A stretch of 52,906 bases of DNA from Plebeiibacterium marinum (GTDB taxonomy: Bacteria > Bacteroidota > Bacteroidia > Bacteroidales > Marinilabiliaceae). Below are positions 8,993-19,374 of the stretch, in pieces. The DNA lies in assembly GCF_026013615.1 (NCBI RefSeq), contig NZ_JAPDPI010000036.1, positions 1 to 52,906 of the forward strand, written 5' to 3'. The translations under genes were made by a program, and so were the position numbers. Every line of letters starts with the position of its first letter. Within the stretch, counting starts at the first letter, position 1. The notes beneath the pieces were generated by a model that ran no database searches, was not told the origin of the DNA, and saw nothing but the letters and a program-made list of their open reading frames with translations.

Positions 8993-10540
8993 TTAAAACG
9001 AGCTAAAATCTTCTTTCGTCAATTTAACAACAGGTTTAATTATATACCTGAATCCAAACGATTTACCGCTTGCATTAATTCGATACTTCTCCAAAGGAAC
9101 TTTTCCCCAGGAATTAATTCCTCCAACACCTGTTCCTTTATCTACAACTCTCAAATAAATATCTTCACTACGGTTTAATTGGTATGGATGAAAATTAGAT
9201 ACTGATGGATAAAAGGCCGGATCAAACCCTTTCGAAAGCTCTTCTGGAGAATAATGATTTGCGTTAAAATCAAACTGCTCCATTCCTTTAACCAATAATC
9301 CAAAACCATCATCATTTGTCAATGTAAGCCATTTAGCATCTACACTATTTCCCATTTCCTGTGGACTTGAATACATAAATGCTCTTCCATCAACCGTATT
9401 GTTCCAAATACCTATATCATTTCCATATTTACGATTTACGTATGTGTCTCCGGGGCCACGTCCATACCACAACATGTTGTTATATTCTCCGTCAACCATG
9501 ATGAAGCTTCCAATTTCGGGAACATATGGAAATGCTTTGTTCTCAAACTTAGGAAAATAGTAATCAAAACTAAGTTCAATCTCTCCATTTGGATAAATCG
9601 CATAACTGGTTTGATATGTGAGTGGTTCCTTTTGAATCTTGTTTCGTTTTGGCAAACGAACAGGCATTGTTCCTTTAATGACAACAATAACCTTATTACT
9701 TTCTTCTGTTAAGGTTACTGATGAAGTTGACCTCTCCTTTGTGCTTTCTTTCCATAATAGGAAATTTCGAGCCTGAGATTTTCTTTTTGCATTCAACGCT
9801 TCGCGTTCTCCATCAACCGGTGCCCTAAATAAATTTGGAACAGGTCCTGAAGCCAACAATTCTTTCATCTCACCTTTATCATTTTTTGCTTTGTATGAAG
9901 TAATTAATCCGTTAACCCTATCAATCAAAACAGAGAAAAAATCACCTGTAACCAATATTTCTGATGCTCTATTTCTATCAACATTAATTTTACCATTCCG
10001 AACCATAGACACAGCACTTTTAATAACACCGGGCTTAACCCCTGAATGATTAATACCCTCTTCTACATTTTTAGATAAGAAATCAATCATCGCAGACTCA
10101 CCACCTTTCAACAAATCTTTAGGAATTACGGGTTCAACATAAAAACCTGTTCCACTAATTATGTTGATACCTGATCTTTCAGAAAGTTGCTGAACCTTCC
10201 TCATATCAGCATGACCAGGGTTTGGTATTGGATCCACTAATGACTGTCCTCCAATCTTTTTAAATGCAATCAATTCATTTACATAGAAGTCAAGTTTATT
10301 TTTGAACATAGCAGGTGAAAACAAAGCCTTCAGTAATACGGATAATGCTCCTTTAGATTCACCTTTTGAGGAATCATCTTTTTTCACATCAATATCTTTA
10401 ATCATTCCTTGCTTCGCAGTTCCATTTTTTAAAGCTGCCTTCATAACCATTGCAGTTCTAAAAAGGGTATGGTCATGCATACTAGTCATTCCCAGATTAG
10501 CAGGATCAATATCACGACATACGGTCGTAATTTTTTCCAT
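8993..10540 (-). pseudogene. Chimeric ORF: phosphotriesterase N-half fused to GH2 beta-galactosidase C-terminal domain
   Basis: The 515-aa frame has two unrelated parts. Residues 1-175 match the first half of a phosphotriesterase/lactonase-type barrel: the metal ligands HDH at 22-24, SLVDPIPNPGHADM, INIISGTGFYVEPVIP, and GVKPGVIKS with the lysine expected to be carbamylated. The strands that should supply the remaining metal ligands (two His, one Asp) are absent. From about residue 190 (SEILVTGDFFSVLIDRVNG) the rest is a GH2 small-chain domain, including PVPNLFRAPVDGE, MLWYGRGPGDTY and SSPQEMGNSVDAKWL. There is no signal peptide and no GH2 catalytic barrel. An in-frame deletion joining two neighbouring genes, near 9960-10035, best explains it; an assembly error is possible. 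Neither half should keep its original activity. Confidence 0.8.
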
Positions 10541-10562
10541 AACTTTTTGATATGTCAGACAA

Positions 10563-11462
10563 CTATTGGAATCTTTTTATGAATTCGATTGTTTCTTTTA
10601 GAACTTGATAACTCTCTGGAGAGGCCTTTCCAATTATAGGGAAAGCATGAAAAGTACCCTTCCATTCCTGTATTTCAACATCTACACCTGCTTCTTTGGC
10701 CTTTTTATAGTAAATTCTCGAATCATCACTCAAAGTTTCTTCAGCATCAATTACAAGTTTTGTTGGCGGCATTCCAGTCAGGTCTCCTTGTGTTGGAGAA
10801 ATATATGGATTTCTTGGATCAGCACCATTCAAATACATCTTAGCAATTAAAGGTTCAACATCTGGACGCACTGTAAAATCTGTTTTATCGTATTTAGTCC
10901 TGTCAATTGTCCCTGTAAATTCAAAAGGTCCGCTATAAGAAATCAATCCTGCAGGTAAACGAAGTCCCTGATCTTTTGCTTTTAATGTCACAGTCATTAA
11001 GAGATTTGCACCGGCACTTTCACCCAATAAGAAGATTTTATTATCGGGGTATTTTTCCAGTAATCCTTTATACATGTTGTACCCATCATCAAAACCTGCA
11101 GGAAAAGGATGTTCCGGCGCAAGTCTGTATGTCAAGGAATAAACTCGCATTTTTGATTCGGATGCAAGATGAGACGCATAAGCTCTGGAAGTAAAAGCAT
11201 TACCCACCATAAAGCCTCCACCATGCATATAAACTAAAATATTGTCACTTTCTATAACTTTTGGAGAACACATTTCAACTTCAATATCATTCAATGTATC
11301 TTTTTCAAAAGATACACCTTTTACGGGACGCTGCTTTTTTGCCATGCCTTCAATTACCTTTCTTAACTTAAGAGGATCTACATTGCCATCAAAAGTCATT
11401 CCTGGCTTTTGCATTTGCCTTTTCATTATCCAACGGATAAATTTCATTTTAAAACTTGCCAT
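10563..11462 (-). CDS. Hsl-type alpha/beta hydrolase (esterase), copy 2
   Basis: A 299-aa paralogue of the hydrolase at 4164-5054. It shows the HGGGFMVGNAF oxyanion motif, GESAGANL with nucleophile Ser149, the acid-bearing VIDAEETLSDDS segment and the GTFHAFPI catalytic His motif. The N-terminus (MKFIRWIMKRQMQKPGM) is basic and aromatic without a cleavable signal, as in copy 1, so it likely acts inside the cell or on the inner membrane. It lies 22 bp upstream of the chimeric ORF and 60 bp downstream of the secreted esterase gene, within the same presumed operon. Substrate unknown; deacylation of imported glycosides is a reasonable guess. Confidence 0.88.
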   Translation of the reverse strand: MASFKMKFIRWIMKRQMQKPGMTFDGNVDPLKLRKVIEGMAKKQRPVKGVSFEKDTLNDIEVEMCSPKVIESDNILVYMHGGGFMVGNAFTSRAYASHLASESKMRVYSLTYRLAPEHPFPAGFDDGYNMYKGLLEKYPDNKIFLLGESAGANLLMTVTLKAKDQGLRLPAGLISYSGPFEFTGTIDRTKYDKTDFTVRPDVEPLIAKMYLNGADPRNPYISPTQGDLTGMPPTKLVIDAEETLSDDSRIYYKKAKEAGVDVEIQEWKGTFHAFPIIGKASPESYQVLKETIEFIKRFQ

Positions 11463-11522
11463 ATTTTTTTTAAGTTATTTTTTCTATTTGCGCTAACTTT
11501 AATTGATTAATAATCAATACCC

Positions 11523-12398
11523 TTATTGAGTTAACCCTATATTTGCCAACCAGTTCAAAAACAGCTCAGACCATATATCTGAAGCCATACCTCTCTTCCG
11601 TAAAGAAAAACCATGGCCTCCCTGGAAAAAGCTATGCATTTCAACAGATTTACCTGCTTTCTTCCAATGTTCGTATAGTATAGTGTTGCCTTCAGCAATA
11701 AAATCATCCGTAGCAAAAGCCAGAAACATTGGAGGAGCATCCTTTTTTATTGTATAATCACTAATTGGTGAACAATAAGCATAGATTGGGGCAACAAAAT
11801 CGGGTCGACTTTTTGAATCATACGACAGAGCAACTATTGCTGAAAGTGTACCTCCCGCAGAAAATCCCATAATCCCAATTTTAGTTGTATCAATATTATA
11901 TATAGTGGCGTGGTTTCTAACATATCGAATAGCCTCTTTCCCATCAGTAATGGCATATGGAACATATGGTGCATTTACTGAATCTATCTCTGCAAATTTT
12001 TTTTTCATCAAACCTAACAGCATATCTTTTTTTGTTCCTGCTGATTCAGGTGTTAGCCGGTATTTTAAAACGAATGCTGTTACACCTTTTGAAGCTAGCC
12101 ATTGCGCAACTTCTATTCCTTCTCCATCCATTGACAAGGTGCGAAAACCACCACCAGGACACACAATTACAGCCACGCCATTTTGTTTATCTGGTTCAGG
12201 TTGAAAAACTGTCAGCGTAGGCATTGACACATTAATGACTCCAATAACATCTCCTGTTCTGTTCGTCAACTCTTTTTCCTGATCTCTAAACAATTCACTA
12301 CCATCTGGCTTTTCACCACTATAAAGTGGAATTACTTGTTGGCTGAAACTAACTGAAGCAAGAAATACAAGCAATAATAAGAAAGAAATATTTTTCAT
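11523..12398 (-). CDS. Secreted acetyl-xylan-esterase-like alpha/beta hydrolase
   Basis: The 291-aa protein has a signal peptide (residues 1-19, ending SFS) and an alpha/beta-hydrolase fold of the type common in Bacteroidota polysaccharide loci. Motifs are the oxyanion loop VCPGGGF, GFSAGG with nucleophile Ser180, ATDDFIAEG carrying the likely catalytic Asp, and GGHGFSL with the His. It probably removes acetyl or other small acyl esters from the glycan before the glycosidases act. It is 32 bp downstream of the GH43 gene. The family assignment is firm; the acyl group is not determined by sequence. Confidence 0.88.
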   Translation of the reverse strand: MKNISFLLLLVFLASVSFSQQVIPLYSGEKPDGSELFRDQEKELTNRTGDVIGVINVSMPTLTVFQPEPDKQNGVAVIVCPGGGFRTLSMDGEGIEVAQWLASKGVTAFVLKYRLTPESAGTKKDMLLGLMKKKFAEIDSVNAPYVPYAITDGKEAIRYVRNHATIYNIDTTKIGIMGFSAGGTLSAIVALSYDSKSRPDFVAPIYAYCSPISDYTIKKDAPPMFLAFATDDFIAEGNTILYEHWKKAGKSVEMHSFFQGGHGFSLRKRGMASDIWSELFLNWLANIGLTQ

Positions 12399-12430
12399 TT
12401 ATCAAGTTTTAAGTATATAGTTCTCACCAT

Positions 12431-14059
12431 TTATCTGACTTTAATATATTCAAACCAATCAAAATCAGCATTTGTAACCGATGTTTTACCATTACCCGTG
12501 GCATATAATCCAACATAAACCCCTGTATAACGACCAGCAGTTTCTGAACTCAAAAATTTTGAATCCACGGATTCAATATCTGTAAAGTCATCATTATTTT
12601 GAGAGTATGAGAATGTAAATTTGGATTTCTGACCTATTATTCTTAAATCAACTGGACCTGGTTTTATTTCTATAACTTCCGTTTTGTAAGTTATAGATCC
12701 AAACTGCAACTTAACAACAAGACACTTCTTTCCATCTATATTCATTACCATAATATCAAAGTGAGATCCGTTGTTAAGTAAAATCAGTCCTGCTTCTTCA
12801 TTTTCACTTTTCGGTTCAAACTCTAACCTAGTTGTTGCTGTAAAAAATAAATCCTGTAGTCTTCTTCCAACGAAAGTTGGAGATTTCCATCTTTTTTCTC
12901 CAATATTATAGGCAGACCCTTTTAATCTTAAAAAGCCTTGGCGATCAACTAGTGTATAGTTAGAAAATTCGGGAAGCTGTATGTAATTCCATTCCAACCC
13001 AAGGCTTTTATCCGAAAAATCTGTTCTTAATTGTTTAGTTGGGAGTGGTTTTAAAGGAAGTGTTGGGCAAGTCATATTTAAATCAATGGTTCCATTGCCA
13101 TTTACAACCGGCCAACCATTTTTAGGCCAAATTACCGGAGCCAAGCACGTTTCCCTCCCCAAAATATGGTGTGGTTCTTTAGCTATAGATCTATAGCCAT
13201 GAAAGACCATCCACCAAGAATCATCATGAGCCTGAACTAAATCGGCATGCCCTACTCCTTGGATGGGCTTACCCTCACCTGCTGCATTTGCATGTGCCAA
13301 AATAGGATTGGCAGGATTTTCAATATATGGTCCCCAGATATTATGGCTACGGGCAATTGTTTCGGAATGACACTCCTCTGTACCACCTTCTGAAGCCATC
13401 AAATAATAATATCCATCTTTTTTATAAATATGAGGTCCCTCAGCATATCTTCCTCCTGAACCATTCCATATTTTGCGACCTTCTGATAATAATTCACCTG
13501 TATTGATGTCAATCTCGTACATATACATTGTTGCATCAACTAAATATACCTTACCATCATCATCAAAAAACAGATCCGGATCAATTCCAATAGTATTTAT
13601 CCAAATTGGATCAGACCACGGACCTGAAGGATCTTTTGCTGTTACAATAAAATTACCACCACGATATGCATTTGTTGTGATCATATAAAATATTCCTTTA
13701 TGATATCGAAGCGTAGGAGCATAAATATTCATTCCTTTAGGCAATTGGTCAATTCGATCTATGCAATAACCTATTTGTTCCCAATTTACAAGATCTTTGC
13801 TATGAAAGACTGGGACTCCCGGAAAATACTCAAATGTACTTGTAATCAGATAATAGTCTTCTCCTACTCTACATACACTAGGGTCAGAATAAAAACCTGG
13901 AATTACTGGGTTATTATAGGTAACTGCTGCATTCTCTTTAGAAATAACTTCAAAAGGATTTCTCAAGTCAACACGTACTTTTTGTCCAAATAATGACATA
14001 CTAAGCAGAAAAATGCTAAGTAAAACTATACTTTTTATAAAATTTCTATTTATACACAT
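12431..14059 (-). CDS. GH43 beta-xylosidase / alpha-L-arabinofuranosidase
   Basis: A 542-aa secreted enzyme (signal peptide ending LFG near residue 25). The five-bladed propeller begins NPVIPGFYSDPSV with the catalytic base Asp59. GIDPDLFFDDDG supplies the pKa-modulating Asp and YAEGPHIYKKDGYYYL the general acid Glu. After about residue 345 comes the C-terminal beta-sandwich common to two-domain GH43 xylosidases and arabinofuranosidases. The FEYFPGVPVFHSKDLVNWEQIG signature is that of subfamilies 11/12, split here as FEYFPGVPVFHSK plus DLVNWEQIG. It would release Xyl or Ara from non-reducing ends. It sits between the GH106 and esterase genes in the operon. Confidence 0.92.
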   Translation of the reverse strand: MCINRNFIKSIVLLSIFLLSMSLFGQKVRVDLRNPFEVISKENAAVTYNNPVIPGFYSDPSVCRVGEDYYLITSTFEYFPGVPVFHSKDLVNWEQIGYCIDRIDQLPKGMNIYAPTLRYHKGIFYMITTNAYRGGNFIVTAKDPSGPWSDPIWINTIGIDPDLFFDDDGKVYLVDATMYMYEIDINTGELLSEGRKIWNGSGGRYAEGPHIYKKDGYYYLMASEGGTEECHSETIARSHNIWGPYIENPANPILAHANAAGEGKPIQGVGHADLVQAHDDSWWMVFHGYRSIAKEPHHILGRETCLAPVIWPKNGWPVVNGNGTIDLNMTCPTLPLKPLPTKQLRTDFSDKSLGLEWNYIQLPEFSNYTLVDRQGFLRLKGSAYNIGEKRWKSPTFVGRRLQDLFFTATTRLEFEPKSENEEAGLILLNNGSHFDIMVMNIDGKKCLVVKLQFGSITYKTEVIEIKPGPVDLRIIGQKSKFTFSYSQNNDDFTDIESVDSKFLSSETAGRYTGVYVGLYATGNGKTSVTNADFDWFEYIKVR

Positions 14060-14120
14060 ACTATCTAATCTTAAAATTCACACTATTATATCACTAAACT
14101 ATTAGTCATTGTATTTATCG

Positions 14121-17100
14121 TTACTTCACCTTAACCCAGGTATTAATACGTACAGGTTCTAATAATCCAGCGGGGATAAGTTCTGATTTCTTTTTCACAC
14201 CACCGTTTAGTATTCCGGTTCCTAACCATGTTTGTCTTTTACTTTTTGGTAATCCGGCATCGTAAACTAATCGATTATACCAGGTATTAGACACTTCTAT
14301 TTTTATAGTGTTCTTACCTTGTTTTACAACATTAGTAATTTCGATCTTATAAGGAGGTTTCCAAACTACACCGATATCAGTGCCATTTATTGTTATCTTT
14401 GCCAAGTTCGCTACCTTCCCTAAATCCAAAAACAATCTTTTTTTCTTATTGAATTGTTTCTTATCCAATTCAAACTCTTTTGAATAAGTTGCGGTACCAG
14501 AAAAATGCTTAATCTCATCATCTTCACTATCAGTCCACGAGCCTGATTTCATTTTAACTTTTCTCACTTCTCCTGTTAATAAAGGGAATGTAACATCCCA
14601 TTCTCCATCTATATTTTTCGGTTCAGGTACTGCCTTTGATTTTACGGTAACTGACTTTCCTTTATTTGTTTCCATCGACCATACGCCATTTTCAGAGCAC
14701 CATTTTTCATATCCGGAACCATCTGCATTCATATCTATTTTCAAACCGGAAGTCCCTTTTTGTCCGGAAAAGTTAACCAAATGCTCAACCGACTCCGATG
14801 ACTTTCGAAACACCAAGAACACAGAACCGGAGGGATCAAAAGTATAAGGAATAATTGTTCTTCCTTTTTCTTCACGCCACACAGCAACATCTTCAATTAA
14901 TCCACTGTCGGGATGCCACAATTCAGGTATTTTCCCTGTCTGACGAACACTAATCTCTGTAGAAATATTTTTTTGTTCCTGATTTGAAAGAAAATAAAAA
15001 TCACAATCTTCAGTTGAACGATGATTCCACATTAATCCCCATCCCTTACGGTCAGGACCATAAGACGTAGCATCGACCCCAGCAGGTTGATATGCTGTTG
15101 CCTTAAATGGTTGCCCTGTTAATGATTCTTTCTGATTTATATAAATCAAATCAGGCTCAACACCAATGACCGATAACACTTTATCCATTGGCAGTCCCCA
15201 AAAAACACGTCCTGCTCCATAGGTTCTTTCTGTGCGATTCACACCATCAAGATCACCCCAAACCTCATCCACAATTTCTTTAATTTCCCTTTGTGCCTCA
15301 GTTCCGCTCTCAAGACTAATTGAGCCTAATGGTTTTGCACCTACTACCTGTGCACCGGATGCAATAAGCTCCTTTATTTTTTTTGCAAGCTTTAAAGTAA
15401 TCTTTCTATCAGGATGTAAAACCAGCACACGGTAACTTACACCACTAGGCAATACAATTCTACCATCCTTTACAGTAGCTAAATTAAGTAGTGCATCCTG
15501 ATTTACCGAATCATATTTATAACCTTCGGGCAAGGCTGGATTCATAACAAAATAAGACCCATAATTTGAAGGTAGTAAGGCCCTACAAGGAACATCTTCA
15601 CCTATAAAATACAATGCATCACAATTGGAAATTCCATTCTGTAACATAACCTGGGCTCTTCTTAAATAGTCAATCCATTCTCTGCCAGGCTTAATCCAAG
15701 GTGTGTTTTCATTAAAATATAGGCCTGCTGCACCAGTAAAACCAGGTTTCTTATCAAGATATGGTTGTCCTGCCCAAAGATGAATCATCATTCGGTTGAT
15801 ACCATCAACATAATGCATATCCCCCAAGGCTTTTAACCCATAAGGATCTTCCTTCCAATTCCGCCCACCTGTAAAAGCCTCAGCAATAACAATCTTTTTT
15901 CCATAAATATGTGCTCCGGAAACAGCATCTCTAATATCACAAGGTTTCCAACAGTTCCATTTATCACACCAAAATTCACTTGATGTTTCATCTACATTTT
16001 TATAAACTAATAATCCGTCAGACGTCATTGTTGGATTTGTCACCTCAGTATTGACCACATCTCCCTTTTCATGGGCAAGTCTCTGTAATTCACCAAAAAA
16101 ATTATCGCTAATTAAATCAGCAATCGTTCTACGAACATCAAAAAGAAAACTTTCTGTTACGTTAGCATCTTCAATTGGAATTCCTGCCATTAAAGGTAAA
16201 TATTTGGTTAAATCATACCCTCTTCGCTTTTTAAATTCTTCTTTAAAAATGGGAGACCAATTCTGTGAACCACATTCCCAACTATCAATATTTAACATGG
16301 TAACGACACTATCAGAAAGGTCTTTGCCCACATAATCAAGTATTCTTTCATAATATCCTTTAAATGCGATTTGAGCTCCTTCTTTTCTAAATTTATCTGG
16401 TTCTAAACCCTGTCCTGCACCACTACCATTTGTTCTTGCCATGGTTGTGTAACCAAATCGCATGATTTTCCATTTTCCTTTCGGAGCCTCCCAATAGATA
16501 TTTCCTTCTGCATCCATTTTATCAGTTAAATCAATGATCCCGTCTAATGGAATACAAGCCTCTCTTGGCAAATCCTCGTTAGTAACCCTACGACTTTTCC
16601 CCCAGGTCAGTGCTGTTTTTCCTTGCCAATGATGCACTATTGCTGTACTTGACAGGGTTACAGAAGCTAATGATATAGGGTCTGTCATTTCCTTTAAATT
16701 GGCAAAGCCAATGGGGTCTCCTTTTCTTTTCGGCCCAAAACCTCCCGATGTAAAAGATGCACCAACCATATGTTCATCATAATTAACTGGTGGAGCAGGA
16801 TGATAAACTAACCTAAAATACTTTGCTTTGGATTGTTGTATCGTATGTGTCAATTCAGACATTTGTGTTTGATGGCCACTCAACATTACATCAAGGTTAC
16901 CTACTTTAGTAAAAACCTTCCCATCGTTACTCTTTTGTACCTCCATTGTATGGGCTGGAATATTCAGTGTTCCTCCTGAGTTTATTCTAATGGATCTCAA
17001 TAAAAAAGGATTTTCAAATTCAAATTGAATATATCCCTGAGCCTCTGTTTTGAGAACAACATTTGTATTTTCACTATCTAACAATTTTGAAATATCACTT

Positions 17101-17780
17101 ATAGGCAAGTTAGTAGTTACTTTAGCATTTTTACTAATATTTGTTTCTCCCCAATCATCTGGCATTTTGTATGCCAATACATTTAAATCATGATAATATT
17201 TATCCCAACTTTCCGGATGCTTTTCAGGAATTCCAATTACTTCATGAGTACCACCTGTTCGTTTGGGTTGTTCCAATTTTCCAGTTAACTGTTTACCGCC
17301 TTCAATAACTTTCTCACTCCATACTATTTGCTGTTGTGATAAATCTGGAGTAATCCAGTCTCCTCCTGCTGTAGCCCATCCTGCACTGATTTGAATAGCT
17401 AATTTAATACCTAAACGATTAGCTTCTTTTACCGCATAATCAATCAATTCAAACCATTCAGGAGTTAATGGCTCTGCAGGATTGTCTATTTTGGTTCCAC
17501 CACCAGATCCCATTCCTCCACTTGGAAAACTAAACAAAGTCGCACCTGCAATGCCTGCTTCTGCCATTCCTTCCAAATTGCTGGTTATACCTTCTTTAGT
17601 TTGGTTTGCAGAAGTCCAGTGCCATACAACCCATGGTCCGTATGAATAATCCGGGTTGATAAAAGAAGTTTCCAAAGACTTCGCTATCCCGTTGTTCTGA
17701 CTATACAGAGTTGTTGCTGCACAAACCATGCACAATGCAACAATGAAACCTCTAATTATTTTAAATTTTAATCCTTTCAT
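14121..17780 (-). CDS. GH106 alpha-L-rhamnosidase
   Basis: The 1219-aa secreted protein (signal peptide ending TLYSQ, about residue 28) has the GH106 N-terminal signature: SFINPDYSYGPWVVWHWTS, TKEGITSNLEGMAEAGIAGA and QISAGWATAGGDW. These are followed by an inserted discoidin-like sandwich (about 205-350), a long barrel with MLNIDSWECGSQNW and DGINRMMIHLWAGQPY, and a C-terminal GH2-like sandwich carrying the KRLFLDLGKVANLAKITING motif. It is expected to cleave terminal alpha-L-rhamnose, which in rhamnosylated arabinogalactans and pectins often caps GlcA or other sugars. Length is typical for the family. It lies 18 bp downstream of the alpha/beta-hydrolase lipoprotein gene. Confidence 0.92.
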   Translation of the reverse strand: MKGLKFKIIRGFIVALCMVCAATTLYSQNNGIAKSLETSFINPDYSYGPWVVWHWTSANQTKEGITSNLEGMAEAGIAGATLFSFPSGGMGSGGGTKIDNPAEPLTPEWFELIDYAVKEANRLGIKLAIQISAGWATAGGDWITPDLSQQQIVWSEKVIEGGKQLTGKLEQPKRTGGTHEVIGIPEKHPESWDKYYHDLNVLAYKMPDDWGETNISKNAKVTTNLPISDISKLLDSENTNVVLKTEAQGYIQFEFENPFLLRSIRINSGGTLNIPAHTMEVQKSNDGKVFTKVGNLDVMLSGHQTQMSELTHTIQQSKAKYFRLVYHPAPPVNYDEHMVGASFTSGGFGPKRKGDPIGFANLKEMTDPISLASVTLSSTAIVHHWQGKTALTWGKSRRVTNEDLPREACIPLDGIIDLTDKMDAEGNIYWEAPKGKWKIMRFGYTTMARTNGSGAGQGLEPDKFRKEGAQIAFKGYYERILDYVGKDLSDSVVTMLNIDSWECGSQNWSPIFKEEFKKRRGYDLTKYLPLMAGIPIEDANVTESFLFDVRRTIADLISDNFFGELQRLAHEKGDVVNTEVTNPTMTSDGLLVYKNVDETSSEFWCDKWNCWKPCDIRDAVSGAHIYGKKIVIAEAFTGGRNWKEDPYGLKALGDMHYVDGINRMMIHLWAGQPYLDKKPGFTGAAGLYFNENTPWIKPGREWIDYLRRAQVMLQNGISNCDALYFIGEDVPCRALLPSNYGSYFVMNPALPEGYKYDSVNQDALLNLATVKDGRIVLPSGVSYRVLVLHPDRKITLKLAKKIKELIASGAQVVGAKPLGSISLESGTEAQREIKEIVDEVWGDLDGVNRTERTYGAGRVFWGLPMDKVLSVIGVEPDLIYINQKESLTGQPFKATAYQPAGVDATSYGPDRKGWGLMWNHRSTEDCDFYFLSNQEQKNISTEISVRQTGKIPELWHPDSGLIEDVAVWREEKGRTIIPYTFDPSGSVFLVFRKSSESVEHLVNFSGQKGTSGLKIDMNADGSGYEKWCSENGVWSMETNKGKSVTVKSKAVPEPKNIDGEWDVTFPLLTGEVRKVKMKSGSWTDSEDDEIKHFSGTATYSKEFELDKKQFNKKKRLFLDLGKVANLAKITINGTDIGVVWKPPYKIEITNVVKQGKNTIKIEVSNTWYNRLVYDAGLPKSKRQTWLGTGILNGGVKKKSELIPAGLLEPVRINTWVKVK

Positions 17781-17798
17781 TTTAGATTTGAATGATTA

Positions 17799-19319
17799 TT
17801 AATGCGTTCCTTTATACGACAACCTGGCAACCTCCATAATCTCTTCCTTATCAGCAGCCAGTATATGTCCTTCCATAATGTCCTTATTTAAAGAATTTTC
17901 AAATTTTTGTAAATATTCATTTATACCACCGGGGTATAATTCATCTAATTTTTCCGGAGAAAATGGTTCTGTGTGTCCAATTAATAATGCATTAAAACTT
18001 TCAGATGAAGGCTGACTTGAAAGTACTGAAACAGGAACATCCATCCATGGAGATCTGATTCCTCCTATTATGTTACCCAATTCATCGGTAACAGCATGTG
18101 CAGCCAATTTATTATCCGAATCAACTACAATTTCAAGCTGTTGTGTTTTTTCAGGAATAACACCTTCTCCTATCCATTTTTGTAGCGCACTCATAGCTGC
18201 CTCCAGTACATAATGATGCTGAGGTGCATTGTTAAAAGGTTTATCTAATTTCATAAATAACATTTTATTAGTAGGCTCATATGCTTTAGCAATATCAGCA
18301 TAAGATCCCCCACAAGTATCAACTCTGCTTACTTTATGAAGATATGAATCATGATGCGCTGTACCAGCCACTTCCCATATTCTTAATTTATCATTTTCAG
18401 GCTGACGGGCAAGAAAAGCGCCAATCATACCCATCTTCTCATTGATAACACCCAGCACATCCGTTTCTGTTGTGAAAACTAAAGTAGGAACTCTTAGTTT
18501 TGTAGTAAGCTTCATTGGCGTAGTGGTATTTACAAAATCGATAATATCAACACCTTCCAATGGAGCTCCCAAACCTAAACGTGAATGGATGAAAAAACCA
18601 TCATATACCTTTGCGATAGGATCAACTGCGTTGACATAAGTGCACATATAAAATGCAGATTGAGACTCTCCCAATGCAATAACATGTTTTGGCTTAAGTT
18701 TACCTAATACAACAGATGAGTTATCTCCCTTCAAAAAGCGTCCGACTTGTGAAAATATATCAAATGAAAAAGCGTCTCCAGGATGTTTCACTTGTGTATA
18801 TCGTCCTCCTTTTCGTTCCTTTAAAGGCATCGCAAATCCACCAATAGTTTCACCACCCACTAATCCAACCTGCTGCGCAGAAACAGCAACATAAATAGCT
18901 CCACTTCTGGTAATTTCTTTCCACATCATATTTCGCGATGGTGTAAAATCAAATCCTCCGGTAACATTAATCCAATCAACAATAACAGTTCCGTTAAATT
19001 TCGAATCATCCTTAGGTTTCATTACTACAATTCGACTAACGTAACTAGCTGTATCCTTTTCTTCAACAGTCCAAACACCGTTTCCATCAGGTGCTTTAGT
19101 TTGCATATAAGAAGTTGCATTTCCTGATATAATATATTCTTCCACTTTATAATCACTACAAGCCGGAAGTTTAAAATCTTTCATATTGAGTACCGGGATT
19201 CCTGGATAGGATATTACATTTGGTTCTGGTAGTTTTATATCGTTATTACTGTTACATGAAACAATTACTATTACCATAATAGTTAATACCCATGATTTTA
19301 GTAAATTTTTTTTCATCAT
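17799..19319 (-). CDS. Large alpha/beta-hydrolase-domain lipoprotein (Abhydrolase_10-like)
   Basis: A 506-aa lipoprotein: the hydrophobic signal ends IVSCNSN, giving a lipid-anchored Cys near residue 22. The body matches the long alpha/beta hydrolase domain family (PF20091-like). It contains GNATSYM, a VIVDWINVTGGFD segment, a nucleophile elbow ALGESQSA with Ser219, and AGTAHHDSY, which could supply the catalytic His. Substrates of the family are poorly known; an ester of the glycan or of an aromatic aglycone is plausible given the other esterases in this cluster. It lies between GH35 and GH106 with short gaps, so cotranscription is likely. Confidence 0.8.
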   Translation of the reverse strand: MMKKNLLKSWVLTIMVIVIVSCNSNNDIKLPEPNVISYPGIPVLNMKDFKLPACSDYKVEEYIISGNATSYMQTKAPDGNGVWTVEEKDTASYVSRIVVMKPKDDSKFNGTVIVDWINVTGGFDFTPSRNMMWKEITRSGAIYVAVSAQQVGLVGGETIGGFAMPLKERKGGRYTQVKHPGDAFSFDIFSQVGRFLKGDNSSVVLGKLKPKHVIALGESQSAFYMCTYVNAVDPIAKVYDGFFIHSRLGLGAPLEGVDIIDFVNTTTPMKLTTKLRVPTLVFTTETDVLGVINEKMGMIGAFLARQPENDKLRIWEVAGTAHHDSYLHKVSRVDTCGGSYADIAKAYEPTNKMLFMKLDKPFNNAPQHHYVLEAAMSALQKWIGEGVIPEKTQQLEIVVDSDNKLAAHAVTDELGNIIGGIRSPWMDVPVSVLSSQPSSESFNALLIGHTEPFSPEKLDELYPGGINEYLQKFENSLNKDIMEGHILAADKEEIMEVARLSYKGTH

Positions 19320-19374
19320 TTGGATTTTAAGTTTATTTCTATTTTTTGTGTAAGATTACTTATCTCCCTACCAA

